A stretch of DNA of 5,728 bases from a bacterium (GCA_021161885.1 JAGGZS010000233.1:1-5728), one strand, 5' to 3'; positions 1 through 5,728 are shown, counted from the first letter of the stretch. The notes: generated by a model not told the origin, from the sequence alone. A program made the numbers and translations.

Positions 1-14
1 ATGTAATATCAATA

Positions 15-30
15 TATTATAAGGGTAAGG
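15..30 (+). promoter_or_regulatory. possible -10 box and Shine-Dalgarno for the DAHP synthase gene
   Basis: TATTAT at 15-20 resembles a -10 hexamer, and AAGGGTAAGG at 21-30 offers SD-like purines, with AAGG ending 11 bases before the ATG at 42. Any -35 element would lie outside the window. A promoter with this -10 would start transcription near 27, inside the SD, so the two readings are in tension. The gene may instead be transcribed from further upstream. The ribosome-binding role is more likely than the -10. Confidence 0.3.
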
Positions 31-41
31 AAAAATTTTTT

Positions 42-1088
42 ATGATAATTGTGATGAAACAGTCCGCCTCAAGAACGCAAAGCAGCGAGGTTATAAAAGA
101 GATTGAGCAGTTCGGCTACAAACCGCATCCGATTTACGGTGTGGAACGAACCGTAATCGGCGCTATCGGCGACGAAAATACAAAATGGAAACTTATGGAT
201 ATTCTGGCTCAATTACCGGGTGTTGAGCAGATTGTGCCTATCCTAAAACCGTATAAACTTGCCAGCCACGAAATTAAGAAAAAGAAAAGCTGTATAAAAA
301 TAAACAAAAATATTTATGTCGGCGGCAAAGAGGTTATCGTCATGGCGGGTCCTTGCTCCATAGAATCAAGAGATCAGATATTCAAAGCGGCAGAAGCGGT
401 AAAGAATGCCGGAGCGAAAATTTTGCGGGGAGGAGCTTTTAAGCCGAGAACATCGCCTTACGATTTTCAAGGGCTTAAAGAAGAAGGGCTTAAACTGCTC
501 AGAGAAGCAGGAGATAAATATAACCTGCCTATCGTGTCTGAAGTGCTGCGTGAACGGGATGTGGAACTGGTTGCTTCATACGTGGATATACTGCAAATAG
601 GCGCGAGAAATATGCAGAATTTCGGACTGCTCAAAACCGTTGGGCAATGCAAAACCCCGGTCCTGCTGAAACGGGGATGGGCTAATACAATAAAAGAATT
701 TTTAATGTCAGCGGAATATATTTTGTCTCAAGGCAATTATAACGTTATCTTGTGTGAACGGGGTATCCGCACATTCGAAACCGCCACAAGAAATACCCTT
801 GATCTCGGCGCTGTGGCTGTTCTGGAAAAAGAGACCCATTTGCCTATTATTGTCGATCCGAGCCATGCCGCAGGCAGATGGGGCATTGTGGGACCATTGG
901 CTAAAGCAGCAGTCGCGGCTGGAGCGGACGGGCTGATAATTGAGGTTCATCCCGACCCGCATAGCGCATTGTCTGACGGGCCACAGTCTCTTTTACCGGA
1001 AAAATTTACGCAGTTAATGAAAAATTTGCGCAAAATAGCCGAAGCATGCGATCGATCTATTCAAATTCAGCAGGGAATAAAAGAATAA
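42..1088 (+). CDS. aroF: 3-deoxy-7-phosphoheptulonate (DAHP) synthase, type I-beta, with N-terminal regulatory domain
   Basis: The enzyme condenses phosphoenolpyruvate and erythrose 4-phosphate, the first step of the shikimate pathway to aromatic amino acids, in the cytoplasm. Residues 1 to about 70 form the small ferredoxin-like (ACT-like) domain typical of Thermotoga-type enzymes (GVERTVIGAIGD signature), which in that family mediates feedback inhibition. The catalytic barrel runs from about residue 90 to 345. Visible family motifs are AGPCS (C105), GGAFKPRTSPY, GARNMQNF, LLKRGW, ERGIRTFE, VDPSHAAGR (H275), EVHPDP (E301) and LSDGPQSL (D312). C105, H275, E301 and D312 match the four metal ligands of the family. 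At 348 residues it has the usual length for the two-domain form. The ATG at 42 is chosen because MIIVMK is the usual N-terminus and a purine-rich AAGGGTAAGG lies upstream. It is 2 bases from the next gene, so the two are probably cotranscribed. No other aro gene is in the window. Confidence 0.96.
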   Translation: MIIVMKQSASRTQSSEVIKEIEQFGYKPHPIYGVERTVIGAIGDENTKWKLMDILAQLPGVEQIVPILKPYKLASHEIKKKKSCIKINKNIYVGGKEVIVMAGPCSIESRDQIFKAAEAVKNAGAKILRGGAFKPRTSPYDFQGLKEEGLKLLREAGDKYNLPIVSEVLRERDVELVASYVDILQIGARNMQNFGLLKTVGQCKTPVLLKRGWANTIKEFLMSAEYILSQGNYNVILCERGIRTFETATRNTLDLGAVAVLEKETHLPIIVDPSHAAGRWGIVGPLAKAAVAAGADGLIIEVHPDPHSALSDGPQSLLPEKFTQLMKNLRKIAEACDRSIQIQQGIKE

Positions 1089-1090
1089 AT

Positions 1091-2890
1091 ATGCAAAAAA
1101 AATATGTGCCGTTTTTACTTCTCATATTAATCGGTGTAATAGCTTACACAAACAGTTTGTTTAATTCCATAGCTTACGACGACGTAAGCGTTCTAAAAGA
1201 CAATTCGTTCATAACAAGTTTTAAGAATATACCTGATTTCTTTAACCACTCATATTTTGAAAAGGCTCAGGAAAAATCATATCGCCCGGTGATTACATTA
1301 ACATATATGGCAGATTATTTTTTATGGAAAAAAATTCCGTTCGGTTATCATCTCACGAATTTAATTTTTCATCTTTTAACGGTTATTGTAATGTACCTTT
1401 TAGGGTTACGGTTACTGAAAAATAAAACCGCTGTGCTTATAGGGGCGATTTTATTTGCGGTTCATCCGGCGCTGACCGAGTCGGTTTGTTCCATTTCGTT
1501 CAGGGAAGATGTGTTATGCGCTTTATTTGTGTGGATTGCGGTTTACGGATACATAAAGTACAGGCAGGATGATAAACCCGTATGGCTCGGGGTTGTGCTT
1601 CCCGCTTATTTTATCGGATTGTTCACTAAGGAAATGGCGGCGGCGTTTATACCGATTATATTTTTATACGAATTGGTTTATCGTGAAAAAACCAGATCAA
1701 AACCTGTTTTAATAAGCGCGATTACGGCAATATCCCTTATCACGTTATTTTTTATGTTTGTCCGATTTATTTCGATGAATAATCCGGACGATAGTTTCAG
1801 CACAGCTGCGTTTAACATTTTTATTATGATAAAAGTGCTTCTTACATACCTGAAACTGTTTTATTTTCCGATTACGCTCAGAGTGCTTTATTATGAACAT
1901 TATCTTCTGCATTACAACCATGAGATACTTTTGTGCTCTATAGCTGTTGCGGTTCTTGTTTTATCTGCCATAAGAACTCAGGCAAACCAAAAAGCCGTTC
2001 TTTTTTTATCCGCAGTGTCTATTGCGGGGTTTGTGCCGGTACTAAATATTTATCCGATACGACATCTTGCGGCTGAACGGTATATGTATCTTCCTGCTGT
2101 AAGTTTTATTTTTTTTATGGCAATAACTCTTTTCGGGAACATTCTTAACAAACGGATTATGTTTTCTTTATTTATAGTGTGCGTAATGTTGTTTGTATCA
2201 CTTACGATTACAAGATCGTCTATTTGGAAAAATAATTATTCTTTATGGTATTATGCCGCACATAAAGATCCATGGGTAGTTGAAGCTCATTACAGTTTAG
2301 GGCACGCGTACCAAATGCGTAAACAGATTGATGAGGCGGTTAAAGAATACAAAATTGCCTTGAGGCTTCAGCCCGATTATTTCGACGCCCATGTGAATCT
2401 TGGAAGAGCGTACGTAGAACAAAAGATGTTCAGCGAAGCGGTTTATGAATACAGAAAAGCATTGGAACTTAAACAGGACAACCCAATGTTGCATTATAAT
2501 ATGGGTATCGCCTACGATAAACTCCATGAAGATAAAAAAGCGTTAAGCCATTTTATGCGGGCGTTAGCGTTAAAACCGGATTACAATGAAGTTTACGGCT
2601 CGCTCGGAGGTTTTTTTATTACCCGTAACGATTTTAAAGGGGCTGAATTTTACTGGTTAAAAGCAATAGAAATAAACCCTGATTATGTGCAGGGATACGC
2701 TAATCTCGGCAGTCTCTACGCTAATTTCGATGATTTTACAAAAGCCCGCTATTATTGGAAAAAAGCTCTTAAAATAAAACCGAATTATCGGAAAGTATTA
2801 AATGATTTGTATATTCTTGAAAAAACCAGTAAGGAAAATAAAAAAAATCTGAACAATAAAAAAAAGGAGAATAGTTATGCAGACAGGTAA
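1091..2890 (+). CDS. polytopic membrane glycosyltransferase-like protein with five C-terminal TPR repeats (TMTC/GT-C type)
   Basis: This 599-residue protein has a hydrophobic part, residues about 6-375 with roughly 10-12 membrane segments, followed by a TPR domain at 397-566 and a Lys/Asn-rich tail at 567-599. The membrane part carries hallmarks of the TMTC-like GT-C family: D30-D31 in the loop after the first membrane segment, a HPxxTExV...RxD motif (H125, E130, R138, D140), TKE at 179-181 and AERYMYLP (E329, R330). Animal TMTC proteins are ER O-mannosyltransferases, whereas bacterial relatives are mostly uncharacterised. I infer transfer of a sugar from a lipid-linked donor to a protein or glycan on the outer face, with the TPRs binding the acceptor or a partner. 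The ATG at 1091 is preferred over the in-frame ATG at 1046: it puts the first membrane helix directly at the N-terminus, leaves a 2-base gap to the previous stop and avoids a 43-base overlap. The SD is weak (AGGGA at 1072-1076), suggesting coupling. The 3' end overlaps glgC by 14 bases. Confidence 0.85.
   Translation: MQKKYVPFLLLILIGVIAYTNSLFNSIAYDDVSVLKDNSFITSFKNIPDFFNHSYFEKAQEKSYRPVITLTYMADYFLWKKIPFGYHLTNLIFHLLTVIVMYLLGLRLLKNKTAVLIGAILFAVHPALTESVCSISFREDVLCALFVWIAVYGYIKYRQDDKPVWLGVVLPAYFIGLFTKEMAAAFIPIIFLYELVYREKTRSKPVLISAITAISLITLFFMFVRFISMNNPDDSFSTAAFNIFIMIKVLLTYLKLFYFPITLRVLYYEHYLLHYNHEILLCSIAVAVLVLSAIRTQANQKAVLFLSAVSIAGFVPVLNIYPIRHLAAERYMYLPAVSFIFFMAITLFGNILNKRIMFSLFIVCVMLFVSLTITRSSIWKNNYSLWYYAAHKDPWVVEAHYSLGHAYQMRKQIDEAVKEYKIALRLQPDYFDAHVNLGRAYVEQKMFSEAVYEYRKALELKQDNPMLHYNMGIAYDKLHEDKKALSHFMRALALKPDYNEVYGSLGGFFITRNDFKGAEFYWLKAIEINPDYVQGYANLGSLYANFDDFTKARYYWKKALKIKPNYRKVLNDLYILEKTSKENKKNLNNKKKENSYADR
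2279..2788 (+). other. five consecutive 34-residue TPR repeats
   Basis: This stretch encodes residues 397-566 of the membrane protein, which divide into exactly five 34-residue units with no insertions (397-430, 431-464, 465-498, 499-532, 533-566). Each keeps the TPR pattern: G at position 8, an aromatic at 11, A at 20, an aromatic at 24 and A at 27. P is at 32 in four of five; the second unit has Q there. Endings such as LxPDY or IxPDY repeat at each boundary. TPRs are helical protein-protein interaction scaffolds. Confidence 0.93.
2865..2869 (+). promoter_or_regulatory. Shine-Dalgarno of glgC, inside the upstream gene
   Basis: AGGAG lies 7 bases before the ATG at 2877, the best ribosome binding site in the window. 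It sits in the Lys-rich last codons of the membrane protein gene, whose stop (2888-2890) lies beyond the glgC start. Ribosomes finishing the upstream gene would therefore pass over this site, which suggests translational coupling. Confidence 0.85.
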
Positions 2891-4139
2891 CGTATTAGCG
2901 GTAATCTTAGGCGGAGGACGCGGAACCCGCTTACATCCTTTAACCTTATCACGCTCAAAACCGGCAGTGCCTCTTGGCGGAAAATACCGGTTGGTAGACA
3001 TACCTATCAGTAACTGTATAAATTCAAATATCAAAAAAATGTTTATTTTAACCCAGTTTAATACCGCATCGCTTCATATGCACATAAACAGAAGTTTTAG
3101 TTTTGATATTTTTTCCAACGGTTACGTAGACATTCTCGCGGCAGAACAAACCATGACCAGCGACAGCTGGTATCAAGGCACAGCCGATGCCGTTAGGAAA
3201 AATTTACAGCATTTTGTTGATCCGTCAATCGACTACGTTATTATTTTGTCCGGCGACCAGCTTTACAGAATGGACTACAGCGAGATACTAAATTTCCATA
3301 TTCAAAATAAAGCCGATATTACGGTTTCCGTTCTACCTGTCGAAAAAGAAAAAACTCATGCTTTCGGTATATTAAAAGTTAATAAAGATGCGCATATAAC
3401 AGATTTTATAGAAAAACCGAAAGACCCTGATAAACTTGCCGAATATAAAGTCAACGATTTTAGTATTTTCCCTAATAACGATCAAATAGACCCTGATAAA
3501 AAATATCTCGCTTCCATGGGGATTTACGTTTTTAACAGAGCTGTTTTAAATCCGGTATTGGCTAATGATATGGTAGATTTCGGCAAACATATCATACCCG
3601 CAAGTATAAAAAATTATAATGTATTCGCCTATCCGTTTTGTGATTATTGGGAAGATATAGGTACAATAGGATCCTTTTATGAAGCAAATCTGAACCTGAC
3701 AAAAGAAAAACCTGATTTCGATTTTTTTGATCCGGAAAGCCCTATATATACTCATCCGAGATTTTTGCCGCCCACTAAATACACCAACTGTACTATTGTG
3801 CATTCGTCCATATGCGAGGGATGCCACCTTGCCGGTTCAAAAATAGAGCATAGCGTTATCGGTATCCGTACGACAATCCGTGAATACTCTGAGGTAAAAG
3901 ACTGTATTATAATGGGGCAGGATTATTACCAGAATGACATAAAATCCATACCGTTGGGCATCGGTAAAGGGTGTAAAATAGAAAGAACCATTATCGATAA
4001 AAACGCATCTGTCGGAGACGGGACCATAATAACATCCAAAAAAGGGTATCCGAATGAAGACCATGAAAATTATTATATTCGCGACGGCATTGTTATTATA
4101 CCTAAACACGCTGTGATAAAACCGGGTACTATTATTTAA
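2877..4139 (+). CDS. glgC: glucose-1-phosphate adenylyltransferase (ADP-glucose pyrophosphorylase)
   Basis: The enzyme makes ADP-glucose and pyrophosphate from ATP and glucose 1-phosphate, the committed step of bacterial glycogen synthesis, in the cytoplasm. The 420-residue length fits the family. The N-terminal nucleotidyltransferase domain shows the GGGRGTRL loop (12-19), SKPAVPLGGKYRLVD (27-41), WYQGTADAV (98-106), SGDQLYRMDY with the metal-binding D127, the sugar-phosphate site FIEKP (E179, K180), SMGIYVF (near 214) and DYWEDIGT (256-263). A C-terminal left-handed beta-helix follows from about 290, with HSVIG, IIDKNA (K375) and a YYIRDGIVII ending. The C-terminal signature resembles cyanobacterial and plant enzymes, in which the lysine of IIDKNA helps bind the activator 3-phosphoglycerate. 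The lysine that binds fructose 1,6-bisphosphate in E. coli GlgC (K39) is S25 here. The start has an ideal SD. The gene overlaps the upstream gene by 14 bases and the convergent permease gene by 4. No other glycogen gene is visible. Confidence 0.96.
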   Translation: MQTGNVLAVILGGGRGTRLHPLTLSRSKPAVPLGGKYRLVDIPISNCINSNIKKMFILTQFNTASLHMHINRSFSFDIFSNGYVDILAAEQTMTSDSWYQGTADAVRKNLQHFVDPSIDYVIILSGDQLYRMDYSEILNFHIQNKADITVSVLPVEKEKTHAFGILKVNKDAHITDFIEKPKDPDKLAEYKVNDFSIFPNNDQIDPDKKYLASMGIYVFNRAVLNPVLANDMVDFGKHIIPASIKNYNVFAYPFCDYWEDIGTIGSFYEANLNLTKEKPDFDFFDPESPIYTHPRFLPPTKYTNCTIVHSSICEGCHLAGSKIEHSVIGIRTTIREYSEVKDCIIMGQDYYQNDIKSIPLGIGKGCKIERTIIDKNASVGDGTIITSKKGYPNEDHENYYIRDGIVIIPKHAVIKPGTII

Positions 4140-4143
4140 CCCG
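4123..4143 (-). terminator. weak hairpin at the permease 3' end
   Basis: On the minus strand CGGGT (4143-4139) and ACCCG (4127-4123) can pair as a 5-bp stem with an 11-base loop, followed by GTTTTAT. The hairpin spans the permease stop and lies inside the 3' end of glgC. The stem is short and the U tract is brief, so it is at best a weak intrinsic terminator for the permease transcript. In the + direction the stem is followed by A residues, so it does not suit glgC. Confidence 0.22.
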
Positions 4144-5491
4144 TAAAAAAATAGCGTATAATAAACAGCACGGCAAAAATATACATAACCGGATGGACAT
4201 CGCGCCATTGGCCAATTACTGTTTTAAGAAGCGTATATGAGATAAACCCGAAGGATATCCCTTCCGTAATGCCAAACCCGAACGGCATGATTATGATTGT
4301 AAAAAAAGCAGATATTGATTCTGCCGGTTTATCCCAGTCTATGCGTGCAATGTTGCGCATCATCATAAAACCGACAAGGATTAATGCTGGCGCTATAACC
4401 GGATAAATGGTGCATCCGTGCTGCATATGTATTCCTATACCGATCATTTCCACAAGAGGCGAGAAGAATAGAGCCAGAAGCAGAAAGACAGCGGTAACTA
4501 TATTGGCAAGTCCGGTTCTTGCTCCGCTTGAAATGCCTGCGGCGCTTTCTATATAACTTGTAACCGTTGATGTGCCCAGAAGCGCCCCGCATATTGTGCC
4601 GAGCGCGTCTGACAGAAGCGCTTTTCCCGCTCTCGGCAGTCTGCCTGTTTTATCGATGAACCCTGCCTGCTCGCCGACTCCGATAATCGTTCCTATAGTA
4701 TCGAACAGGTCAAGAAAGAAAAAGACGAAAATTATCATTGGAATACCAATTTTAAAAGCCCCTATTATATCGAGTTTTAAAAAAGAGGGAGATAGAGAGG
4801 GTATATTTGTTGAAATTATGCCTGTAAAGGGTATTATGCCAGTAAAAACGCCTATAATAGTTGATAAAAGTATGCCCGCTAAAATAGCCGATTTGATTCG
4901 CAAAACAGTAAGCACTGACATTGTTGTTAACCCGAAAAGAGCGAGATACGTATAAGCAGATGCGTCTTTGAACGAAGTTAGAGTCAAAAGGGTATTAGGA
5001 TCGGACTCGATGATGCCGCTCCATTCAAACCCCACCAAAGCGATAAGAAGACCTATGCCAACCGCGATGGCATTTTTCAAGGATGACGGTATAGCCTTTA
5101 TAATAGTTTGCCTTAACCCGATGAATGACAGGATAACAAATAAACAGCCGGAAATAAAAACCGCTCCCAATGCTATTTGCCAAGCATTTTGAGCCTGCCC
5201 TTCAGCCATCCTTGAGGCGATAAGAGGTACAGCCACAAAGGCGAAATAAAAGTTGTGCCCCATAGCCGGCGCTAACGCGATAGGATACTTAGCCAATAAT
5301 CCCATGATTAACGTAGCTGCAGCACTCGATATGCACGTCGCCGTAAAAACCGCGCCTTTATCCATTCCACAAGCAGACAGTACAGCCGGCTGTACAAAAA
5401 TAATGTAGCATAAAGTCATAAATGTTGTTGTGCCGCCCAGCAATTCGGTAGTGAAAGATGTTTTGTTTTCTCTTAATTTAAAAAAACGCAT
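4136..5491 (-). CDS. NCS2-family purine permease (AzgA/PbuG/GhxP-like)
   Basis: This is a 451-residue inner-membrane nucleobase:cation symporter of the AzgA-like branch, expected to import hypoxanthine, guanine or adenine for purine salvage. The N-terminus (RFFKLRENKTS...TELLGGTTTFMT) and the following YIIFVQPAVLS and GAVFTATC segments are typical. Family core motifs are present: APAMGHN in segment 3 (N80), DLFDTIGTIIGVGEQAG in segment 8 (D261, D264) and TSTVTSYIESAAG in segment 10 (E315). The C-terminus, with MPFGFGITEGISFGFISY and HPVMYIFAVLF, also fits. N80, D261, D264 and E315 correspond in motif and spacing to residues I recall as essential in the fungal AzgA transporter. The segment 3 motif differs from the usual GMGLNA. 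The length matches the 14-helix family. The ATG at 5491 is the first in frame and gives the expected start, though the SD spacing is long. No purine riboswitch core is recognisable upstream. The exact substrate cannot be read from sequence. Confidence 0.93.
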   Translation of the reverse strand: MRFFKLRENKTSFTTELLGGTTTFMTLCYIIFVQPAVLSACGMDKGAVFTATCISSAAATLIMGLLAKYPIALAPAMGHNFYFAFVAVPLIASRMAEGQAQNAWQIALGAVFISGCLFVILSFIGLRQTIIKAIPSSLKNAIAVGIGLLIALVGFEWSGIIESDPNTLLTLTSFKDASAYTYLALFGLTTMSVLTVLRIKSAILAGILLSTIIGVFTGIIPFTGIISTNIPSLSPSFLKLDIIGAFKIGIPMIIFVFFFLDLFDTIGTIIGVGEQAGFIDKTGRLPRAGKALLSDALGTICGALLGTSTVTSYIESAAGISSGARTGLANIVTAVFLLLALFFSPLVEMIGIGIHMQHGCTIYPVIAPALILVGFMMMRNIARIDWDKPAESISAFFTIIIMPFGFGITEGISFGFISYTLLKTVIGQWRDVHPVMYIFAVLFIIRYFFTG

Positions 5492-5503
5492 AATAATATT
5501 TCG

Positions 5504-5515
5504 TCCCCTATTATA
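5504..5515 (-). promoter_or_regulatory. overlapping -10-like box and ribosome binding site of the permease gene
   Basis: Reading the minus strand, TATAAT (5515-5510) is followed at once by AGGGGA (5509-5504), which ends 12 bases before the ATG at 5491. AGGGG is the only SD candidate near the start, but at 13 bases the spacing is long. The TATAAT has no good -35 at 16-18 bases, and using it would start transcription near 5503, losing the SD. One of the two functions is therefore probably not real; the ribosome binding site is favoured. Confidence 0.35.
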
Positions 5516-5599
5516 AAAATACTCCTAAAAAAATTTTTGTAACTAATATGGTACTTATTTTGCGTTTGATTTGTAGCAACTTATTAATTCAGTCTAATT

Positions 5600-5604
5600 A
5601 AGGA
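5600..5604 (+). promoter_or_regulatory. Shine-Dalgarno for the partial gene at the right edge
   Basis: AAGGA ends 9 bases before the ATG at 5614. Together with the open frame that follows, it supports a translation start there. The ATG at 5604 overlaps this site and leads only to a 13-codon frame. Confidence 0.5.
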
Positions 5605-5613
5605 TGCTAACGT

Positions 5614-5728
5614 ATGATAAAAAACGCGAAATTTTCCCATTTTGACAAAATCCAGTCGAAATTTTATAATAATTTAAATAATTGTGGCAATTATATACAA
5701 GCATTTTCTTTGTTTTGCGCTACGTTAA
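5614..5728 (+). CDS. possible hypothetical protein, N-terminal fragment cut by the window edge
   Basis: An ATG at 5614 with AAGGA 9 bases upstream opens a frame that stays free of stops for 38 codons to the end of the window. In DNA this AT rich a run of that length is uncommon by chance, by my rough estimate a few percent. The translation begins MIKNAKFSHFDKIQSKFYNN and continues rich in Asn, Phe and Cys. I recognise no family. The gene is divergent from the permease, with 122 bases between the two starts. An exact consensus promoter and several short repeats lie within the frame, so the alternative is that this is non-coding leader DNA of a gene starting beyond the edge. The function is unknown. 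Confidence 0.5.
   Translation, partial: MIKNAKFSHFDKIQSKFYNNLNNCGNYIQAFSLFCATL
5627..5665. repeat. direct repeat CGAAATTTT flanking the -35 region, 30 bp apart
   Basis: CGAAATTTT occurs at 5627-5635 and again at 5657-5665, start to start exactly 30 bases, about three helical turns. The second copy runs into the first base of the -10 box and the first lies just upstream of the -35. Between them ATTTTGACAAAAT (5639-5651) is symmetric around the A at 5645. The layout could suit a regulator binding the promoter, but the motifs are short and AT rich. Confidence 0.3.
5642..5670 (+). promoter_or_regulatory. exact sigma-70 consensus promoter
   Basis: TTGACA at 5642-5647 and TATAAT at 5665-5670 are separated by exactly 17 bases, the optimal spacing for the housekeeping sigma factor. 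Transcription would start near 5677 and run rightward out of the window. The discriminator is AT rich, unlike stringently controlled rRNA promoters. The element lies inside the possible reading frame that starts at 5614, so either the promoter is internal, the frame is not coding, or the match is chance. It points away from the permease. Confidence 0.55.
5678..5694. repeat. perfect 7-bp inverted repeat at the predicted transcription start
   Basis: ATAATTG and CAATTAT flank a TGG centre. Two further pairs (5676/5696 and 5675/5697) are possible beyond one mismatch. It begins at the predicted +1 of the consensus promoter. It could be a repressor operator or a 5' stem-loop on the RNA, but an AT-rich palindrome may also be incidental. 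Confidence 0.45.

Noticed and set aside
1046..1090. Upstream in-frame ATG at 1046 as start of the membrane protein
   Set aside because: It would overlap the DAHP synthase gene by 43 bases and add 15 polar residues before the first membrane helix. The ATG at 1091 fits the family better.
4207..4216. ATTGGCCAAT palindrome as an operator
   Set aside because: It sits within codons for a conserved part of the permease C-terminus and has no promoter nearby.
4250..4264. GAAGG-ATATC-CCTTC inverted repeat as a glgC terminator
   Set aside because: It lies within permease coding sequence, has a 5-bp stem and is not followed by a T tract.
4572..5192. Two open frames on the + strand opposite the permease
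   Set aside because: They are antisense to a well-recognised conserved gene, show no family features and have no supporting start signals.
5492..5613. Purine riboswitch in front of the permease
   Set aside because: Neither the conserved junction sequences nor the loop-loop layout of the purine aptamer can be found in this leader.
5584..5640. 18-codon frame on the minus strand upstream of the permease, as a leader peptide
   Set aside because: It has no Shine-Dalgarno, no attenuator-like hairpins follow it, and its composition is unremarkable.
5604..5645. ATG at 5604 (+) as a gene start
   Set aside because: It overlaps the AAGGA site and ends after 13 codons; the frame from 5614 is better supported.

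Overview
This window looks like ordinary housekeeping and accessory chromosomal DNA from an AT-rich bacterium. All four complete genes stop with TAA, Shine-Dalgarno sites are purine rich, and there is no sign of phage, IS, CRISPR, tRNA or rRNA sequence. The gene content (type I-beta DAHP synthase, a membrane glycosyltransferase-like protein with TPRs, a GlgC with a cyanobacterial/plant-like C-terminus, an AzgA-type purine permease) would suit an AT-rich Gram-negative-type lineage such as Elusimicrobiota, Omnitrophota or Spirochaetota. That placement is a guess from protein flavour only; I see no marker that fixes the taxon.

Left part (42-4139, + strand): three tightly packed genes that look like one transcription unit. 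The first is aroF-type 3-deoxy-7-phosphoheptulonate synthase with its own N-terminal regulatory domain. After a 2-base gap comes a polytopic membrane protein with five C-terminal TPR repeats, resembling the TMTC/GT-C family. It overlaps the start of glgC (ADP-glucose pyrophosphorylase) by 14 bases. The three functions (aromatic amino-acid entry step, probable glycosyl transfer at the membrane, ADP-glucose synthesis) do not form a known pathway together, so their linkage may simply be a housekeeping operon.

Right part (4136-5491, - strand): an NCS2/AzgA-type purine (hypoxanthine/guanine/adenine-like) permease convergent with glgC. The two genes share the palindromic stop TTAA, so there is no intergenic space for a separate terminator.

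Right edge (5492-5728): a 122-base divergent intergenic region, then the first 38 codons of a possible + strand gene (5614 to the edge) with a good ribosome binding site. Inside that possible gene lies an exact sigma-70 consensus promoter (TTGACA, 17 bases, TATAAT), followed by a perfect 7-bp inverted repeat at the predicted transcription start. The coding and promoter readings compete, and this is the least ordinary part of the window. I do not see a convincing new defence, mobile or RNA system here.
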